From positions 35,714,620-35,778,619 of the forward strand of contig CM034544.1 of assembly GCA_020002185.1 (NCBI GenBank): a stretch of 64,000 nucleotides of DNA, in the 5' to 3' direction. Of the stretch, positions 11,989 to 23,966 are shown piece by piece; position 1 is the stretch's first letter, and every line of letters starts with the position of its first letter. Made by a program: the position numbers and the translations under genes. Under the pieces are notes generated by a model that ran no database searches, had not been told where the DNA came from, and worked only from the letters and a program-made list of their open reading frames with translations. Source of the DNA: Paraescarpia echinospica (taxonomy: Eukaryota; Annelida; Polychaeta; Sabellida; Siboglinidae).

Positions 11989-14900
11989 CAGTCTGACTGT
12001 CTAGGTCGACGACTGTTGAGAGATAAAGACTAGGCTAATGAAACATCGTGAATAATCAACATTTTGTTAGATACAAGTTACACAATTATTATTCCAAAGC
12101 CAATCAAGACCAAGATCAAAGTTGATCAATGCGTCAGACGCAAATATCCCATGTTATCCGTCAATATGGTTAATGCAAGGTATAAAACTAAGTGACAAAC
12201 AAATGTCACAGCTGAGAGGGAAGTGGGGAATATTTCAAACAATGTCAATGTGTTTTGAAATGTGGTAAAGGAATTAAGATGATTACACGAAATATTGTTA
12301 TGTATACACAATCCAACTTTTATTAGCAAACACTGAAGAGGTACATGACAAACGTTCAGCAGGCAAGTTGTTTTTTCTGTGCCTCTGTGTGCCCTTTCTT
12401 GTAGCAGTCTCTTATTTCTCTGTAGAATGTTTCCTGTAGTAGTGCAAATTACTCTTCAGGGTTTTGAGTCTCTGAAATAGCAAACATAGCATACAAATTA
12501 TATTATGAAATACCAACTTGATTACAAAATTATTTCAAAATTAATGCCCAGAAATATCTAGAAAATGGAAATCAGTATCACGACTGTAGTAGGCCAATGT
12601 GTGAAGATGTCTTAAATTAGTAGCTTTTTTATCTGCAGACTGATTGAGAAAATAGTATAAACTGTAATCGACAGGGTAAGGTAGTTTTGAGATTTCTCAC
12701 TCCAACTGACAGTAAGTTTTAACTCTGATAGTGATAGTGACATAAAAATAAAATAAATGTATACATTTTGGAGAATCTTGGATATTACAGGGACCTAAGC
12801 TGTAGTAGGCATCAATAATTTCAGATAGAAAAAGTAACACTACTCAATATATATCTTCTTCGCCTTTTGCATTAGCGTCATCAGTTTTACCTAAAACATA
12901 ACAATGTCATATATAGACGAAGCACTGTACGATCTAAGCATCGCAGTTTGTTTTGACGGAGTACTATATAATTGTCTAATTTAATAATGTAAATATTACA
13001 TATTGAACAAAGCAGCTATCATTATGGTGTTACCAAATATTCACAGTAACATACGTTACATAATTTCAATTGTTCTAATTTACTTGAGATTGAGAACAGG
13101 TGAAAAGTTTAGTTTATAAATTGTTGTACAGCGCCCACGGCTACGCTTAACTGGCACACGCTACGATTAAATCCGCAACTTTTTCAACTCTACATCATGG
13201 GTCGTGCGCATGGTCGGTCGCGCTATCGTTTTCTCAATATGTGTATAGTAGTTTGGTCAAATTCTACAGACAATCATCCACAATAAAGCACGAACAAAAT
13301 TTGAAGTGAGAGTTTTGCAGCAAGACAATTCCGCCATTTTCCTCAACTTTGACCTAATTAGGTCAAACCTAGTTTATCGTAGTTGCGCCGATGCTAAAAT
13401 GTGCTAACGGAACCGTCATAAACTATATCGACTAATTGCTGTTAGCTACGACAAGTATAACGTCTATTTGCGCATAGAGTTACGCCAGTTCGTGAATCCA
13501 GCCCCAGACTGACACCGACTATTAATAACTTAGTCAAAAGTGTTTACGTTTAAGTGATTATGACGTCACACCAGCTTCCGGGATTGCTCAGTCGGTGTCG
13601 GTCGGTGTAGTGGATGCACTGCAGTCTAGGCGGGCCTAATGTGCATTGGTTTGGTCTGACTGTGTCGGGTCCGGTTTGTCGAAAAAGGGCCAGTGTATCA
13701 CGGCCTTTAGAGACATTATTCGTGATACAGTTTTGTGAGGATGTCATAGTCACGACATGTATATATAGCACGAAGGTGAATTTCAAAATTTTTTGAAGGA
13801 TTTGTTGTGGAAATTGATGTTAAATTATTTCATTTGTGCACTAATATAGCTCATATCCATGTTGTGCAATGTTTCATGAGCCGATCGTGCCTATGCTTTT
13901 CACGGCGTAACGCTAAACATACGCTTTGCGTGTTTTCATCGGTCGCACACAATATTACTCGTGTAAGCTTTTGTTAACTGTGTGCGCTAAAGTGATATAA
14001 TGAGAATTACATAACACTATGATTGATTACACTCGACATACCTAGTTCTTAGTTTACTACGGTTTGACATTTATCTCAATTATGTGACCTGCTATTGTAG
14101 CCGTGTTGTCAGGAAAATTATAATATAGTCTGATTCAGATTCAGATTCAGACTGTTTACTACCATGTAACATTTAAAATGTACGAGGAATTCTTGTTGTT
14201 TTGGCGTCAACATATATACCTTGTCATCCCTGCCCCCATCATGAATATACAATCAGAAACTTTTGCTGACTTCCTCATTAATGGATTTCACAAATTTAAC
14301 AATATATATTTTCAAGCAATCTCTTTCACCCACTTTCGGTGAATTTAGGGTTGTGACAATCGTATCAATTATTTATCAAACAAGTCCTGCTTTCTGTAGT
14401 CAATGATGCTGCGTTCCAATCACCTCGTGTATATCGTCAATAAGACTTCATAACCCCTACTTGACCCAGTTGCATAAATTTACAAGTGGTAACCTGGAGG
14501 AGCTCGTGAACTTTCCAATTTGCCAAGTTGTGTTTACGATATAAACGAGCCCATTACAACGCAGCATAATGTCAATTAAAACGACGAAAACTGACGTGCA
14601 ATATCACGGAAACACACAGAAGAAGTTCATACAAGTGATATTTTCGACGGATATGCCATACCAGATATGCAGTGGCGACGTTGATGATCACTCAAGGAAA
14701 TGGCTGGATGTAATAAACTATCTTTACTTTTTGTATGAAACTTAAATATTAATGGCGGCTTTAAAATAACGAGTTTTATCGCTAGATTTTATTGCAATGA
14801 TACCCGGTTGAACCATTTGCTAATATGGTATTGCTATAATGTGCTTATGTTACATACATAGACTGTGGTAATTAGCTGTCATAATATATTATGTTATGAC

Positions 14901-15379
14901 AGCTGGATACGCAGACTGGGCGTAACTTTACTTACCTATATCAACGGACATTAAATATTAGCTTCTGCGTCACAAGTGATGTGATCAGTCAATATCTGGT
15001 TTCACCAAGTGGAACCTCTTAGCAACACAATCAGACATTATTCATAAGACCATGATGTCAAATGAATTGTCTACTGGACACGTGAACAATGCATTTTTTA
15101 AATAAATGACGACGAGTTAGAACATTATCAAATATACAACAAAAACAGCTGTATTCTTCTCAATTTTGATTTTGGCGTCAAGCTTTCTACAAATACTGTT
15201 GAAAGTTACGTATTTTTTTCTGGATCTCGTTTTATCCTCTTTCATCTCAAGTCTACTTTGTCCAGCTCTCACCCGTTTTACATGTGTTTTACCTTTTCTT
15301 GTTGATTTATCCTTTTGTAGAACTTAGAAAATCATACCCTCAACACCAATATTCCTCGTGTTCCATATATGTACAACCA
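11989..15379. other. Long non-coding stretch
   Basis: AT-rich, with no long open frame. Two weak minus-strand terminal-exon candidates were seen, after tatttcag near 12476 and after tgttttag near 12889, each followed within about 8-17 codons by a stop. There is no supporting partner exon. A GC-richer patch at 13560-13760 resembles 44030-44140 and may be a dispersed repeat. Nothing else could be supported. Confidence 0.4.
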
Positions 15380-15398
15380 TTTTCGATCTCCACGTAAC

Positions 15399-15436
<38 letters not shown>

Positions 15437-15453
15437 TACGTGGAGATCGAAAA
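15380..15453. repeat. Perfect inverted repeat around an AT microsatellite
   Basis: The left arm ttttcgatctccacgtaaca (15380-15399) is mirrored by its reverse complement ending at 15453, with an AT-rich core between. The DNA could fold into a long hairpin. It is followed by more AT repeats to about 15515. Confidence 0.9.
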
Positions 15454-15486
15454 TATATATATATATATATGTATATATATTTATAA

Positions 15487-15517
<31 letters not shown>

Positions 15518-15638
15518 ACGATAACAATGAACCGTATGTCATCTCCAGCCCTATCTCTATATAAACGTTGGAAATAAATTATTGAGCAACATATATGCAA
15601 ACACCTTAAGCCGTGCTCGGGCGAAAATCTGACAAATG

Positions 15639-15863
15639 ATGGATGAAACAACTGACATTCAAAAATATTGTCTTTTATACATTCATTAGGAGTAAACATA
15701 TAAGTTATGTACGTAGAGCATATGCATTAAACTTGCCATCGAGTATATAATAATCTGCCCGAAAAGATGGTGTAACAAAAATATAATATCAACTTCCGTT
15801 GTCAATCGTAATGGCATTATCCTGACATTATATTACATAACTCGATGGCATGTCTCACTTCAG
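15639..15863. repeat. Dispersed 225-bp repeat, copy B
   Basis: Second copy of the repeat at 232-457, ending in the same block (actcgatggcatgtctcact). It sits immediately upstream of the first readable gag codons of the gypsy element and appears to replace that element's leader and 5' LTR, neither of which is found here. Confidence 0.75.
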
Positions 15864-16900
15864 GCACTTGTTCGTGATGAACAAGGAACCGCCCGGGCTG
15901 AGCGACAGGCCGCTCGCGAGGCGGAGAAAGAGAGGCTCCAGCCCGATCTCCGAGAAAAGGAAGGGGCAAGGCAGGCCGATATGGAGAAAGAGAGGCTCCT
16001 GGCCGAGCTCCGAGAAACGGAAGCGGCAAGGCAGGCATATATGGAGAAGGGGAAGCTCCAGGCCGAGATACGCGCGCGCGAAATGGAGCATCAAGCAAAG
16101 ATGGCCAGGCTCCACAACAAGACTACGACCTTAGAGAACCGAGAGTCGGTGAATAATGCTTCAGCCATTACTAAGGGAGTCCGTTGTCCTCCGTTACCCT
16201 GTTTTAACGAAGACAGGGATTCGATTGATGCCTATCTCCAGCGCTTTGAAAGATATGCTGAAAACCAGGGTTGGGAGCGTGAGAACTACGCTATTTTCTA
16301 AGTGCATTGTTAAACGGTCATGCGCTGGAAGTTTATTCCCGTTCCCCGGATGCCGTGGCCAACGATTATGACCAGTTAAAGCAAGCGTTGCTAGGATGGT
16401 ACCGACTGACTGTAGGCGATTTTCGTAAGAAGTTTTACACCTGTTCTCTAAATTCGACCGAAACAGTGTCGCAGTATTTTGTTCGTGTGGAGCATTAATT
16501 AGCTCAGTGGATTTCTTTGTCAAACATTAATGATTCTTTCGAGGGCATTAAGGAACTCATTCTGAGAGAGCAATTCTTGTTTATGTGCCCTAGAGAACTG
16601 TATGAGGGAACACAAACCGGTGGGGAAAGAGAATTTGTTAGAGTTGGTGAAAACATTTACAGATGCCCATTCCTCTTATGGTAAGAGGGAAAATCGTAGA
16701 GACCGAGTCCGACCAACTCCCGTCCTTTCGCCCGTCCCAAAAAGTAGATCAGGGGAGTGGAGGTTCCCTAATTATAGCCCTACCCCGCGGCCCGTTCCTC
16801 CACCGCGTACATGTTTCCTTTGTAACCGGCCAGGTCACAACGCTAGACAGTGTACAGTGGGAGTGCAGAATAGGAATCCTCCACCACAAAGGATGAAACC
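15864..16900 (+). pseudogene. gag of the Gmr1-like gypsy element
   Basis: The N-terminal part is a Glu/Arg/Ala-rich coiled coil built on 60-bp tandem repeats. Next comes the capsid-like gag core (PCFNEDRDSIDAYLQRFERY and, after a frameshift near 16300, HALEVYSRSP...LLGWY). After a stop at 16496 and a return to the first frame near 16590, a basic linker leads to a CCHC zinc knuckle, CFLCNRPGHNARQC, near 16810-16855 (C-x2-C-x4-H-x4-C). Gag would package the element RNA. At least two frameshifts and a stop break it. Confidence 0.85.
15923..16100 (+). repeat. 60-bp tandem repeat encoding the gag coiled coil
   Basis: Units start at 15923, 15983 and 16043, each opening with gagaa(a/g)g(a/g)g and encoding a 20-residue Glu/Leu/Arg-rich block. 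The repeat matches the frame and would lengthen the coiled coil in 20-residue steps. Confidence 0.85.
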
Positions 16901-17049
16901 AGTGGTTGGGAATTGTGCAGTTGTGCTAAACCAGAATTCCCTTAGTCACCAATGTCCTGTGGGTGGGACTGATGTCACGTTGCAATGTGGGTTTAAGATC
17001 CTTGTAATTGCTAGTGCGTGTGTTCAACATGAGAACAATTGTAACTTAC

Positions 17050-17370
17050 CGGTTGTAGAGGAGTATATGGGGGGATCCCCAGTGAAAGTACTACGCGACA
17101 GCGGGTGTAACGGAGTCGTTGTACGACGTAGCCTAGTTCCGGAGGATCAGATAACTGGGAAAACCAAAGTCCTTATGCTAATGGACCGATCCGACATTGA
17201 AGTCTCGACTGCCCGGTGCTATGTGAAAACTCCTTTTTTCAATGTTGAGACCCCTATGAATGCTAGTCACCGGGTTTGCTGTATAAACCCGTGCTCAACG
17301 GGAGCGCCTTTCCAAGCCCATAAAACCTCTGATATTGCTGGTACGGTTGTTGGTGCAAGTGCATCCGCTG
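17050..17370 (+). pseudogene. Retropepsin-like protease of the gypsy element
   Basis: Same frame as the end of gag. The aspartic protease signature appears as VLRDSGCNGVVVRRSLV (Asp-Ser-Gly catalytic triplet, near 17090-17140), followed by a beta-rich stretch. Retropepsins have about 100 residues, which fits. The downstream part passes directly into integrase C-terminal sequence, so the end of the protease domain is not clearly defined. Confidence 0.75.
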
Positions 17371-17379
17371 ATGATTTCT

Positions 17380-17745
17380 TGAGAGAGCTAGGAAAGAATG
17401 AGAAACCAGACGATGAGATAGTAGAAACGTACCAGTACGTAGTGGATCTCCGTAATCGGATAGCATCAACTTGCGAACTAGCTAGAGAGAATCTTAAGAA
17501 TTCTCAAGACCGGTATAAGGAACACTTTGATCGAAAGGCCAAGGTGCGGACCCTAGACGTAGGAGAAAAAGCCCTCATCCTTCTCCCCACTGATTCAAAT
17601 AAGTTGTTTATGTTATGGAAGGGTCCATATGAGGTAATATAGACAGTGGGGATAAACGATTACCGGGTAAATATCGGAGATAACCGTAAACTCTTCCACA
17701 TCAACATGATGAAGAAATACTATGAGAGTGGTAATGTAGATATGC
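17380..17745 (+). pseudogene. Integrase C-terminal (GPY/F) domain located upstream of RT
   Basis: Residues such as YQYVVDLRNRI, SQDRYKEHFDRKAKVR and LFMLWKGPYEVI match the region after the catalytic core of gypsy integrases, including the GPY/F motif. A TAG at 17639-17641 interrupts it, and the frame continues through INDYRVNI and FHINMMKKYY. The HHCC zinc-binding and DDE core domains are absent, so an internal deletion (several hundred bp in relatives) joined protease to this tail. Position before the RT defines the Gmr1-like order. Confidence 0.8.
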
Positions 17746-18662
17746 TAGGTTTAGCTACTGTTGTCGTAGAACAACCTGAATGTGAGACTGATGAGGACTT
17801 TCCCATTCCTGAGAGAGAGGAAAACATTGGGGACGTCCTTGTGAGTGATTGTTTATCACCTGAACAAACACGAGACTTGAAACAGTTAATGGAAGAATTT
17901 CCTTCCATCTTTTCGAGCACTCCCGAGCAAACTAGTCTCTTGTCCCATGCCATTGAGGTAACGTCCACTAGTCCCGTGAGATGCAAACCTTACCCTATTC
18001 CATTAGCCAAGTTGGGAGTGGTAAAACAGGAGGTTGAGAAGATGCGAGAAATGGGCGTGATTGAGCCATCTCCTTTACCGCACTCATCGCCTTTGTTGCT
18101 AGTTCGTAAATCTGACTCCACATACAGACCGGTAGTAGATTATTGCCAGTTAAACAAGGTTACTAAATTCGATGCAGAACCTATGCCCAATCCCGATATT
18201 ATCTTAGCTGAGGTGGGGCAGGATAGGTACTTGTCCAAACTAGAATTTTGCAAAGGCTACTGGCAAATAAGAATGGAACCGGAAGATAAGGAAAAAACCG
18301 CCTTTTGTACTCCCCAAGGGTTGTTCCAATTCCGCGTCATGCCTTTCCGCCTGGTCAACGCTGGCGCATCGTACAGTCGCATAATGCGCATACTCTTAGA
18401 TGGCCTTGATGGTGTTACCAATTGTGTTGACGATGCATTGATTCACACCTCAATGTGGGAAGATCAGTTATCAACACTGCGGGCTGTGTTCGTCCGAGTG
18501 AGACAAGCGGGTCTCACAATGAAACCGTCGAAGTGTTATCTTGGGTTTGAATCCGTCAATTTCCTGGGGCATCAAGTAGGTCAAGGAGAAGTGAAGACCT
18601 AGGAAGACAAGGTAAACAAAATTAGGAATGCGCCCATTCCTACCACGAAGAAACAATTGAGA
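17746..18662 (+). pseudogene. Gypsy reverse transcriptase, 5' part (interrupted by insertion)
   Basis: Continuous frame to a TAG at 18600-18602. RT motifs: TSPVRCKPYPIP, MREMGVIEPSPLPHSSPLLL, YRPVVDYCQLNKVTK, a LSKLEFCKGYWQIRM block (usual Leu-Asp-Leu altered), FQFRVMPFRLVNAGAS, CVDDALIHT with the catalytic Asp-Asp near 18430, then FLGHQV. Immediately after KKQLR the sequence is cut by the BEL LTR; the expected SFLGLAGYYRKF resumes at 25335. So RT was intact up to the insertion point apart from point mutations. Confidence 0.92.
18658..18662. repeat. Target-site duplication of the BEL element, left
   Basis: TGAGA here and TGAGG at 25334-25338 flank the two BEL LTRs (one mismatch). Removing the element plus one copy restores the gypsy reading frame across the KKQLR/SFLGL junction. 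Confidence 0.75.
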
Positions 18663-19281
18663 TAATTCGAACAAAACCACTGCTCTGTTTCGTACTGCGG
18701 TTTATTATAGCGGCACATCTACTCATGTATACAGCACGATATGTCTGCACAACGTAACGCAACGCAATGCTGTGCAATGCAATGCAATGCAGTCGAACTG
18801 CAAAGAAAGAAAACAACGCGAATAAATAAAACTAGGCTACATACGATACAAACATTGGCTAAGCATATAATTATACGGGATAATACATAGCAGCGATGGG
18901 CTCTGCATGGCATAACACATGACCTACATAGCATGACAATGGATAGGCCGCATGGGCGATAGACCTAGCGCTGTGCTTCTAGCGGGCCGACTTTGGCTAC
19001 AATTTATGATCCAACAAGATAACGAGCGAAGCTATTACTAAACTAGCGATGTCCTATAGCGACTACAACAAATGCAACTTAAGTATGCTATCTATACTTA
19101 CATTTAGTGCGCGAAACAGTGGTTAAATAGATTAACACGTGGAGCGATTGGCGAAACGGCGAACAGCAGAAATACGGCGAATCGGCGACTCTCGACAATG
19201 CATATGTTCACTGGACCGTAACAAAGCTGCGTCATGTGCGCTGCGGCCAGAAATAAACAAACAGGCTAAACTGTCAGTACA
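18663..19281 (-). repeat. BEL 3' LTR
   Basis: In element orientation it begins TGTACTGACAGTTTAGCC and ends near TTCGAATTA. It matches 24712-25333 nearly end to end. Differences include an extra CAATG unit and the loss of a 6-bp block near 19015. Confidence 0.93.
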
Positions 19282-19289
19282 CTCCCGCC
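19282..19289 (-). promoter_or_regulatory. BEL polypurine tract
   Basis: In element orientation GGCGGGAG directly precedes the 3' LTR start. This is the usual position and composition of the plus-strand primer. Confidence 0.65.
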
Positions 19290-19334
19290 TAGCTAATAAA
19301 AAATAAAATTTATTGGCGGTACAAAAAAAACAGT

Positions 19335-19770
19335 TTACAAGAGTCCGTGCTGTAACTCTTCGTTAGTAGCGATCAGACACATCTTGTGGATGGACCGCTT
19401 GTAGTGTCTGGCGCTGGCGGTTCGCACGGTAGCCTTCCGCACTAGACCGTCGTCCCCGGGTTGTACATCTGTGACGACCGCGCGTTCCCACAGAGCGCGT
19501 GGGGCGGCGCCACCCGTCATCCCGGGCTCCAGTAGAAGCACCAAGTCGCCCATTTGCAGGTTCTGCCGCGGATGAAACCATTTCGAGCGGGCGATGAGAT
19601 GTGGCGGCATGTACCTCACCCACGTCTCCCAGAATACTTGGACCCGCTGGTGTAGCGCCTTGACAACGTCTCGCGGATGTGGGCGGTCCTCCACAGCGGG
19701 CTGCGGGACTGTGGGCTGGTCGAAGGGGTGGAGGATGTCGTTTCCGGTGACCGCAGGTGACACCGACCGG
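19335..19770 (-). pseudogene. BEL integrase C-terminal region (DUF5641-like)
   Basis: About 140 residues in a frame shifted from the integrase core. It includes HQRVQVFWETWVRYMPPHL, SKWFHPRQNLQMGDLVLLLE, a GxAPRALWERAVV block and the terminal basic KRSIHKMCLI. This arrangement (Trp-rich, VGDLVL, then RHYKRSI-type ending) is the conserved tail of Pao integrases, likely a chromatin or DNA binding module. The frameshift is near 19770. Confidence 0.85.
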
Positions 19771-20480
19771 GTCAGGTCCGTCCGGGAATAGCGGTCTCGA
19801 GTTGATGACGTACATCACCTCCGAGAGGAAGGTCTGCCACTCCTCGAAAGTGAAGCGGCGCTTGAGATAATTGACGGCGGCATCGAGTCCTCGGCGGCAG
19901 CTACGGATGAGCAACTCAACGACTCCGTTCATGTGGCTCGCCTTCGGCACGTTGAACTCCCACTCGAAGTCAGTTCGGTCGGCTGCCAGTTCTCCATTGA
20001 CGCGCGACATGTCCCAGGAGCTGATCCAATCGCGGAGCGGTCGCTGGGCGCCTTGGAAGTTGGTTCCTCTGTCACTGAAGACCTTTGTCGGATGAATACC
20101 TCGACGTGAGACAAACCGACGCCACGCAAGGAGGATGCGGTGCTGGTCAACTCCAGGTGGACAACTCGCGTGATCGTGCACGTGACGATCATGACTGATG
20201 AATCAGTGGTGGTGTTGCGGTTGATCTTCGTCCGAAGCGGACTAAAGAAGTCGACAGCAACAGAGGCGAACGGTGGCGTGCACGGGTCGCCTCGGAATGC
20301 AGGTAAGATTCCCATCTGTTGTTGAAGTAGGGCCTCCCGCCTGGTGCGACAATACAGGCTCTTTCTCGCCAAAGACTTCATGAGTTCTTTGCCGTTGCCA
20401 ATATGTACTCCTTCCTTCGCGATGTTTGCTAGCACCACTCGATAACCCTGATGCAGATAACGCACGTGCTTGCGTCGAGC
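19771..20480 (-). pseudogene. BEL integrase catalytic core
   Basis: DDE residues occur in order on the minus strand: SVAVDFFSPL (first Asp, near 20260), VFSDRGTNFQGA (second Asp, near 20070), and ASHMNGVVELLIRS (Glu, near 19920). A zinc-binding HH-type region with LHQGYRVVLANI precedes it at about 20430. A frameshift near 20105, just upstream of the second Asp, separates the core from the rest of the polyprotein. Intact copies would insert the cDNA into the genome. Confidence 0.9.
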
Positions 20481-23117
20481 GTAGAGTTCTACCAGTGGGA
20501 TGTTTGCTGGCAGGATGATCGGGTGGCGTACCTCGTGCTGAAGAGACAACTTTCCGAGGCGTCCCTCCGCGCGGACAATGCCCTTCTCATCGATTACTGG
20601 GGCGATACTCGCGAATGTTGAGCGGCACGTGGCGAAGTCCTCTCTGAACTCGGTCTGGCAGAGAAAGAAGAGCGCAAGCTGCGCGTTATTCAGCTCCTCT
20701 GCTTCAATCGTTCTGTTAGTGGGACGGCCAGCTTTCGGTTGTAGGATCCTTCTCCATCGAGCAACATGGCGAGTGAGGCGACCCCACTCACTGACGTCAG
20801 CAGCGAAGCTTGCTTCGGTTGTCATATCGGCGCGTACATCAGCTGCGCGTACATGATGTACATGGCGGCGGCAACGCGGTCGTTCCTTTTCTAGGCGGCC
20901 TTCTGTGCGTTTTTCGTCGTCCGCTTTAGAGTCGTGTTCATTTGAGTCCTGAGGCCACATGTCTTCATGTTGAAGCAAGAACTGCGGACCGTCGTGCCAT
21001 GTCTGTAGATCACTTAATTGCAGTGATTTCGTGAGCGGGTCGACAGCATTCATGTCTGACGGAACGTATCGAAACTCATCCATGAAACGTGGATGTGTGT
21101 CCTGGATCTCTTGAATGCGGGCAGATACAAACGGCTTGAAGTTTGCTGATGCAGAACGAATCCATGTCAATACGGTCTGAGAATCAATCCGGAAGTACTT
21201 GGACTCGATTCCGCCCATAGAGTCCTCGATTAACTTTGCGACTCGAGGCATGACGATGGCAGCCATCAATTCCAGTCGCGGAATCGACTTCTTTTTCAGA
21301 GGAGCGACAAGTGCCTTTGCCACGACGAAGGTCATAGTAGTCGTGCCGTCGATGAGTGTACAACGTAGCCAGAGAGCAGCACTGTAGCCGAATGCTCCTC
21401 CGTCGCTGAAGCAGTGTAGTTGCGGCTGACTGACTGCGTCTTCTGGCTTCAAACAGCGAGGAACATGACATTGGACTAGTTCCTGCATCTGAATCAAGTG
21501 CGCGTGCCATCTGGCATTGTCTTGGTCATCAAGCGGCTGATCCCATGTGATTCCGTGGCGCCAAATATCTTGAAGGTCCATGCGGAACTTGATTGAGACG
21601 GGTGTGAGTATGCCGAGAGGATCCCATATCTTTGCGACGAGGCCCAAAATACTACGCTTCGTTACGGGTCCAGACTCCATCTGCAGATTCCGAGACTTGA
21701 GTGCAAAGACGTCGCATTCTTTGTTCCATCGGTAGCCCAAGACGTCGATCACGGGCTCATCTGGGTTACCATCAACTTCAACGTGGTTCGAGTTCCACGT
21801 CTTCGTTTCGAACTTCCCGCGTGCAAGGACTGTGTTGACTTCATCCCTTGCATTGAGAGCAGCTTCCGCAGTCGCAGTTGAGTGGCCGATGTCATCCATG
21901 TACATCTCGTTGTTAAGGATGCAGCTTCCTATAGGTTCGGACTGAGGTGAGATCTCGGCTAAGAGGCTAACCGAGTTGATGGCGATGTCTGGTGCGGGTC
22001 TGTCACCAAACGGCAGGCGAATCCACTGGAATGCGATTGGTGGAGAACTCTCATCTCCAAAGCGCCACACAAATCGATGGAATATCTGGTCGGATGCAGC
22101 GACCTCGATCTGGTTGAACATCTTTCTCATGTCTCCCACGAGAGCAACTCGATCGCGGCGCCATGCAAGGAGACAAGAGATTAGTGAGTTGAGTAGGTCG
22201 GGGCCTTTGTGAAAGCCATCGTTGAGTGACACATCTTTGAACTGAGAGGCGGCGTTCCAGACGATGCGGACTTTTGTGCTTGACTTGTCCTCTCGGTAGA
22301 CGGCGTGGTGTTCGAGATACAACCCACGGCCGTCGTTTGCTTCTGCCTCTGTAAGCGGACGTACGAATCCCTGTGTCAGGAGATCCCGGATTTCCTTATT
22401 GTAATCCTCGAGGCGTCCTTTTCTCCTCAACGCGTTCTTTTGCTGGTACATTCTAGCAATTGTCTTCTCCTTGTTGAAGGGAAGAGCTTCAGGATATCCA
22501 TCACGCCATGGCATGCACACCTTGATTCGTCCTTCTTCTGTGATCTCAGTGGTTGTTCTCGTGTGTTTCAGGAACTTCGCTTCCGCCAGCTCCTTGTCGC
22601 TGCAGACGCAGGCAGCCGTCGGCTTGACTCCCGCAATATCAGAATAGAAGAGAGCCCTGATGTCATCTTGTACAAATCTTTGAACGTGGTGAATTTCTGA
22701 GCGGTTCTTGATGACGGCTCTTGGCTGCGGAATCATCCCGCCGTAGATTGTCCAGCCCAAGCGAGTGAAGGCGGCACTGGGATGTTTATCGGAGTCCGTC
22801 GACGTGGAGATGGTGTGTAGATCGCTGATGAGGTATGCGTGATCGTATCCTACCAGAAGGTCGATACTTGCCCCGGCGAGGGGCTGACATCCTCGAGCTG
22901 GCTGCAGATGCGGGAAATCATCGAACACGGTCTCAGCAATGGCAGGAGTATCATGCGCCGGTCGTTTGATGCCCATCGCTTCAAGAGTGTAGGTGTTGTT
23001 CTGGCTGACATGCAGCGGCCGCACCTGTAGCTTGTACCGAGTGCTGTTCTCGGTCTTGCTCCCTCCTCCAGCTACGCCGTAACGGAAGCGTTCTTTGGTT
23101 CCAACGAGGCCCAGTCG
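20481..23117 (-). CDS. BEL reverse transcriptase and RNase H (pol)
   Basis: One long open frame, part of a 1,031-codon stretch (23024 to 19929). RT motifs: IRVVWNAASQF-like block near 22260, GDMRKMFNQIEV (first Asp, near 22120), WIRLPFGDRPAPDIAI, and EMYMDDIGH with the catalytic Asp-Asp near 21895. RNase H of the Pao type follows: LHCFSDGGAFGYSAALW, PRLELMAAI and the FRIDSQTVLTWI block near 21180. Upstream residues (23024-22700) belong to the protease-RT linker with ASIDLLVGYDHAYLI. It continues in the same frame from the protease part, after a TAA at 23118-23120. Confidence 0.93.
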
Positions 23118-23966
23118 TTAGGCTAGCGATGACTTGATGAGAGTGGTGTCACTTCCGCTATCGAAGAAAGCGACGATCCGACGCCACACTCCGTCCATGT
23201 CGCTAATCTCAACATAGGTAGTAGGCGAGAATCGGGGAATGCCATTCTGACTGAGACTATGGCCGATAAAGCCTTGCGTCGGGGCCATTGAAGTCACGGT
23301 TCTCAGCTGAGGCGTAAAACTGGCGGATGACGGATTCATCGTGGAGGTTATCGACGCGCGCTGAGTTGAAGGCGTAGAACTGACACGGCGATTCGTGACA
23401 CAGTTCAGCAACTTGTGATGACGACCTCCACACTCTCTGCATTGGTTCGGTTTCGGGCATTCCGTGATTCGATGTCGGCAGAAACAGTTATAGCAGCGTC
23501 CCGCTGTCTCGATACTGTTGCGGCGTTGCCAAGGTTGTTGTTGTCGGAACCCTGGGCAATCGATAAACTTGTGGTGGACACCACATCCCAAAGGACACGG
23601 GTCGGTGAATGTTGCTCCTGTGACGTGGTGTACCGATGTCTTCCACTTGCTGTCCACTGATCGCATGACCTTCGAGGGCGAGATCGTTTCACGCGCCTCC
23701 GTCTCCGCCCGAAGGAACTCGATGATCCACGTTACCGACAGTTCTTCGGTGGGGAAGTCGTGACGCATCCATCTCTCAAATTCGTAGTACAGGTCAGGAT
23801 CCAACTTTCCGCTGACGATGTGGATGACAGTGGCTGACTGTAGCTCGGTTTCTTTTCCGACTTCCGTGACGCGGCGGGCGAAGTCGGTTAGGCGGTCTAA
23901 CACAGCCCCCATCTCAGAGGCAGTCTTCTGGCGGATGGGCCGAATCGCCTCCATCTCAGCGATGAT
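23118..23966 (-). pseudogene. BEL gag C-terminus, zinc knuckles and protease
   Basis: Same frame as the preceding gag part. Visible motifs: the capsid-like block DLYYEFERWMRHDFPTEELS, then Cys/His motifs (CYNCFCRHRITEC and CRECGGRHHKLLNC), then a Ser/Thr-rich linker and the aspartic protease signature FFDSGSDTTLI (Asp-Ser-Gly) near 23135-23165. The frame is closed by TAA at 23118-23120 inside the protease, just after the signature. The RT frame resumes without any shift, so this is a single nonsense mutation. Confidence 0.9.

Noticed and set aside
10954..12033. Open frame of 359 codons
   Set aside because: Almost entirely the 1000-N assembly gap.
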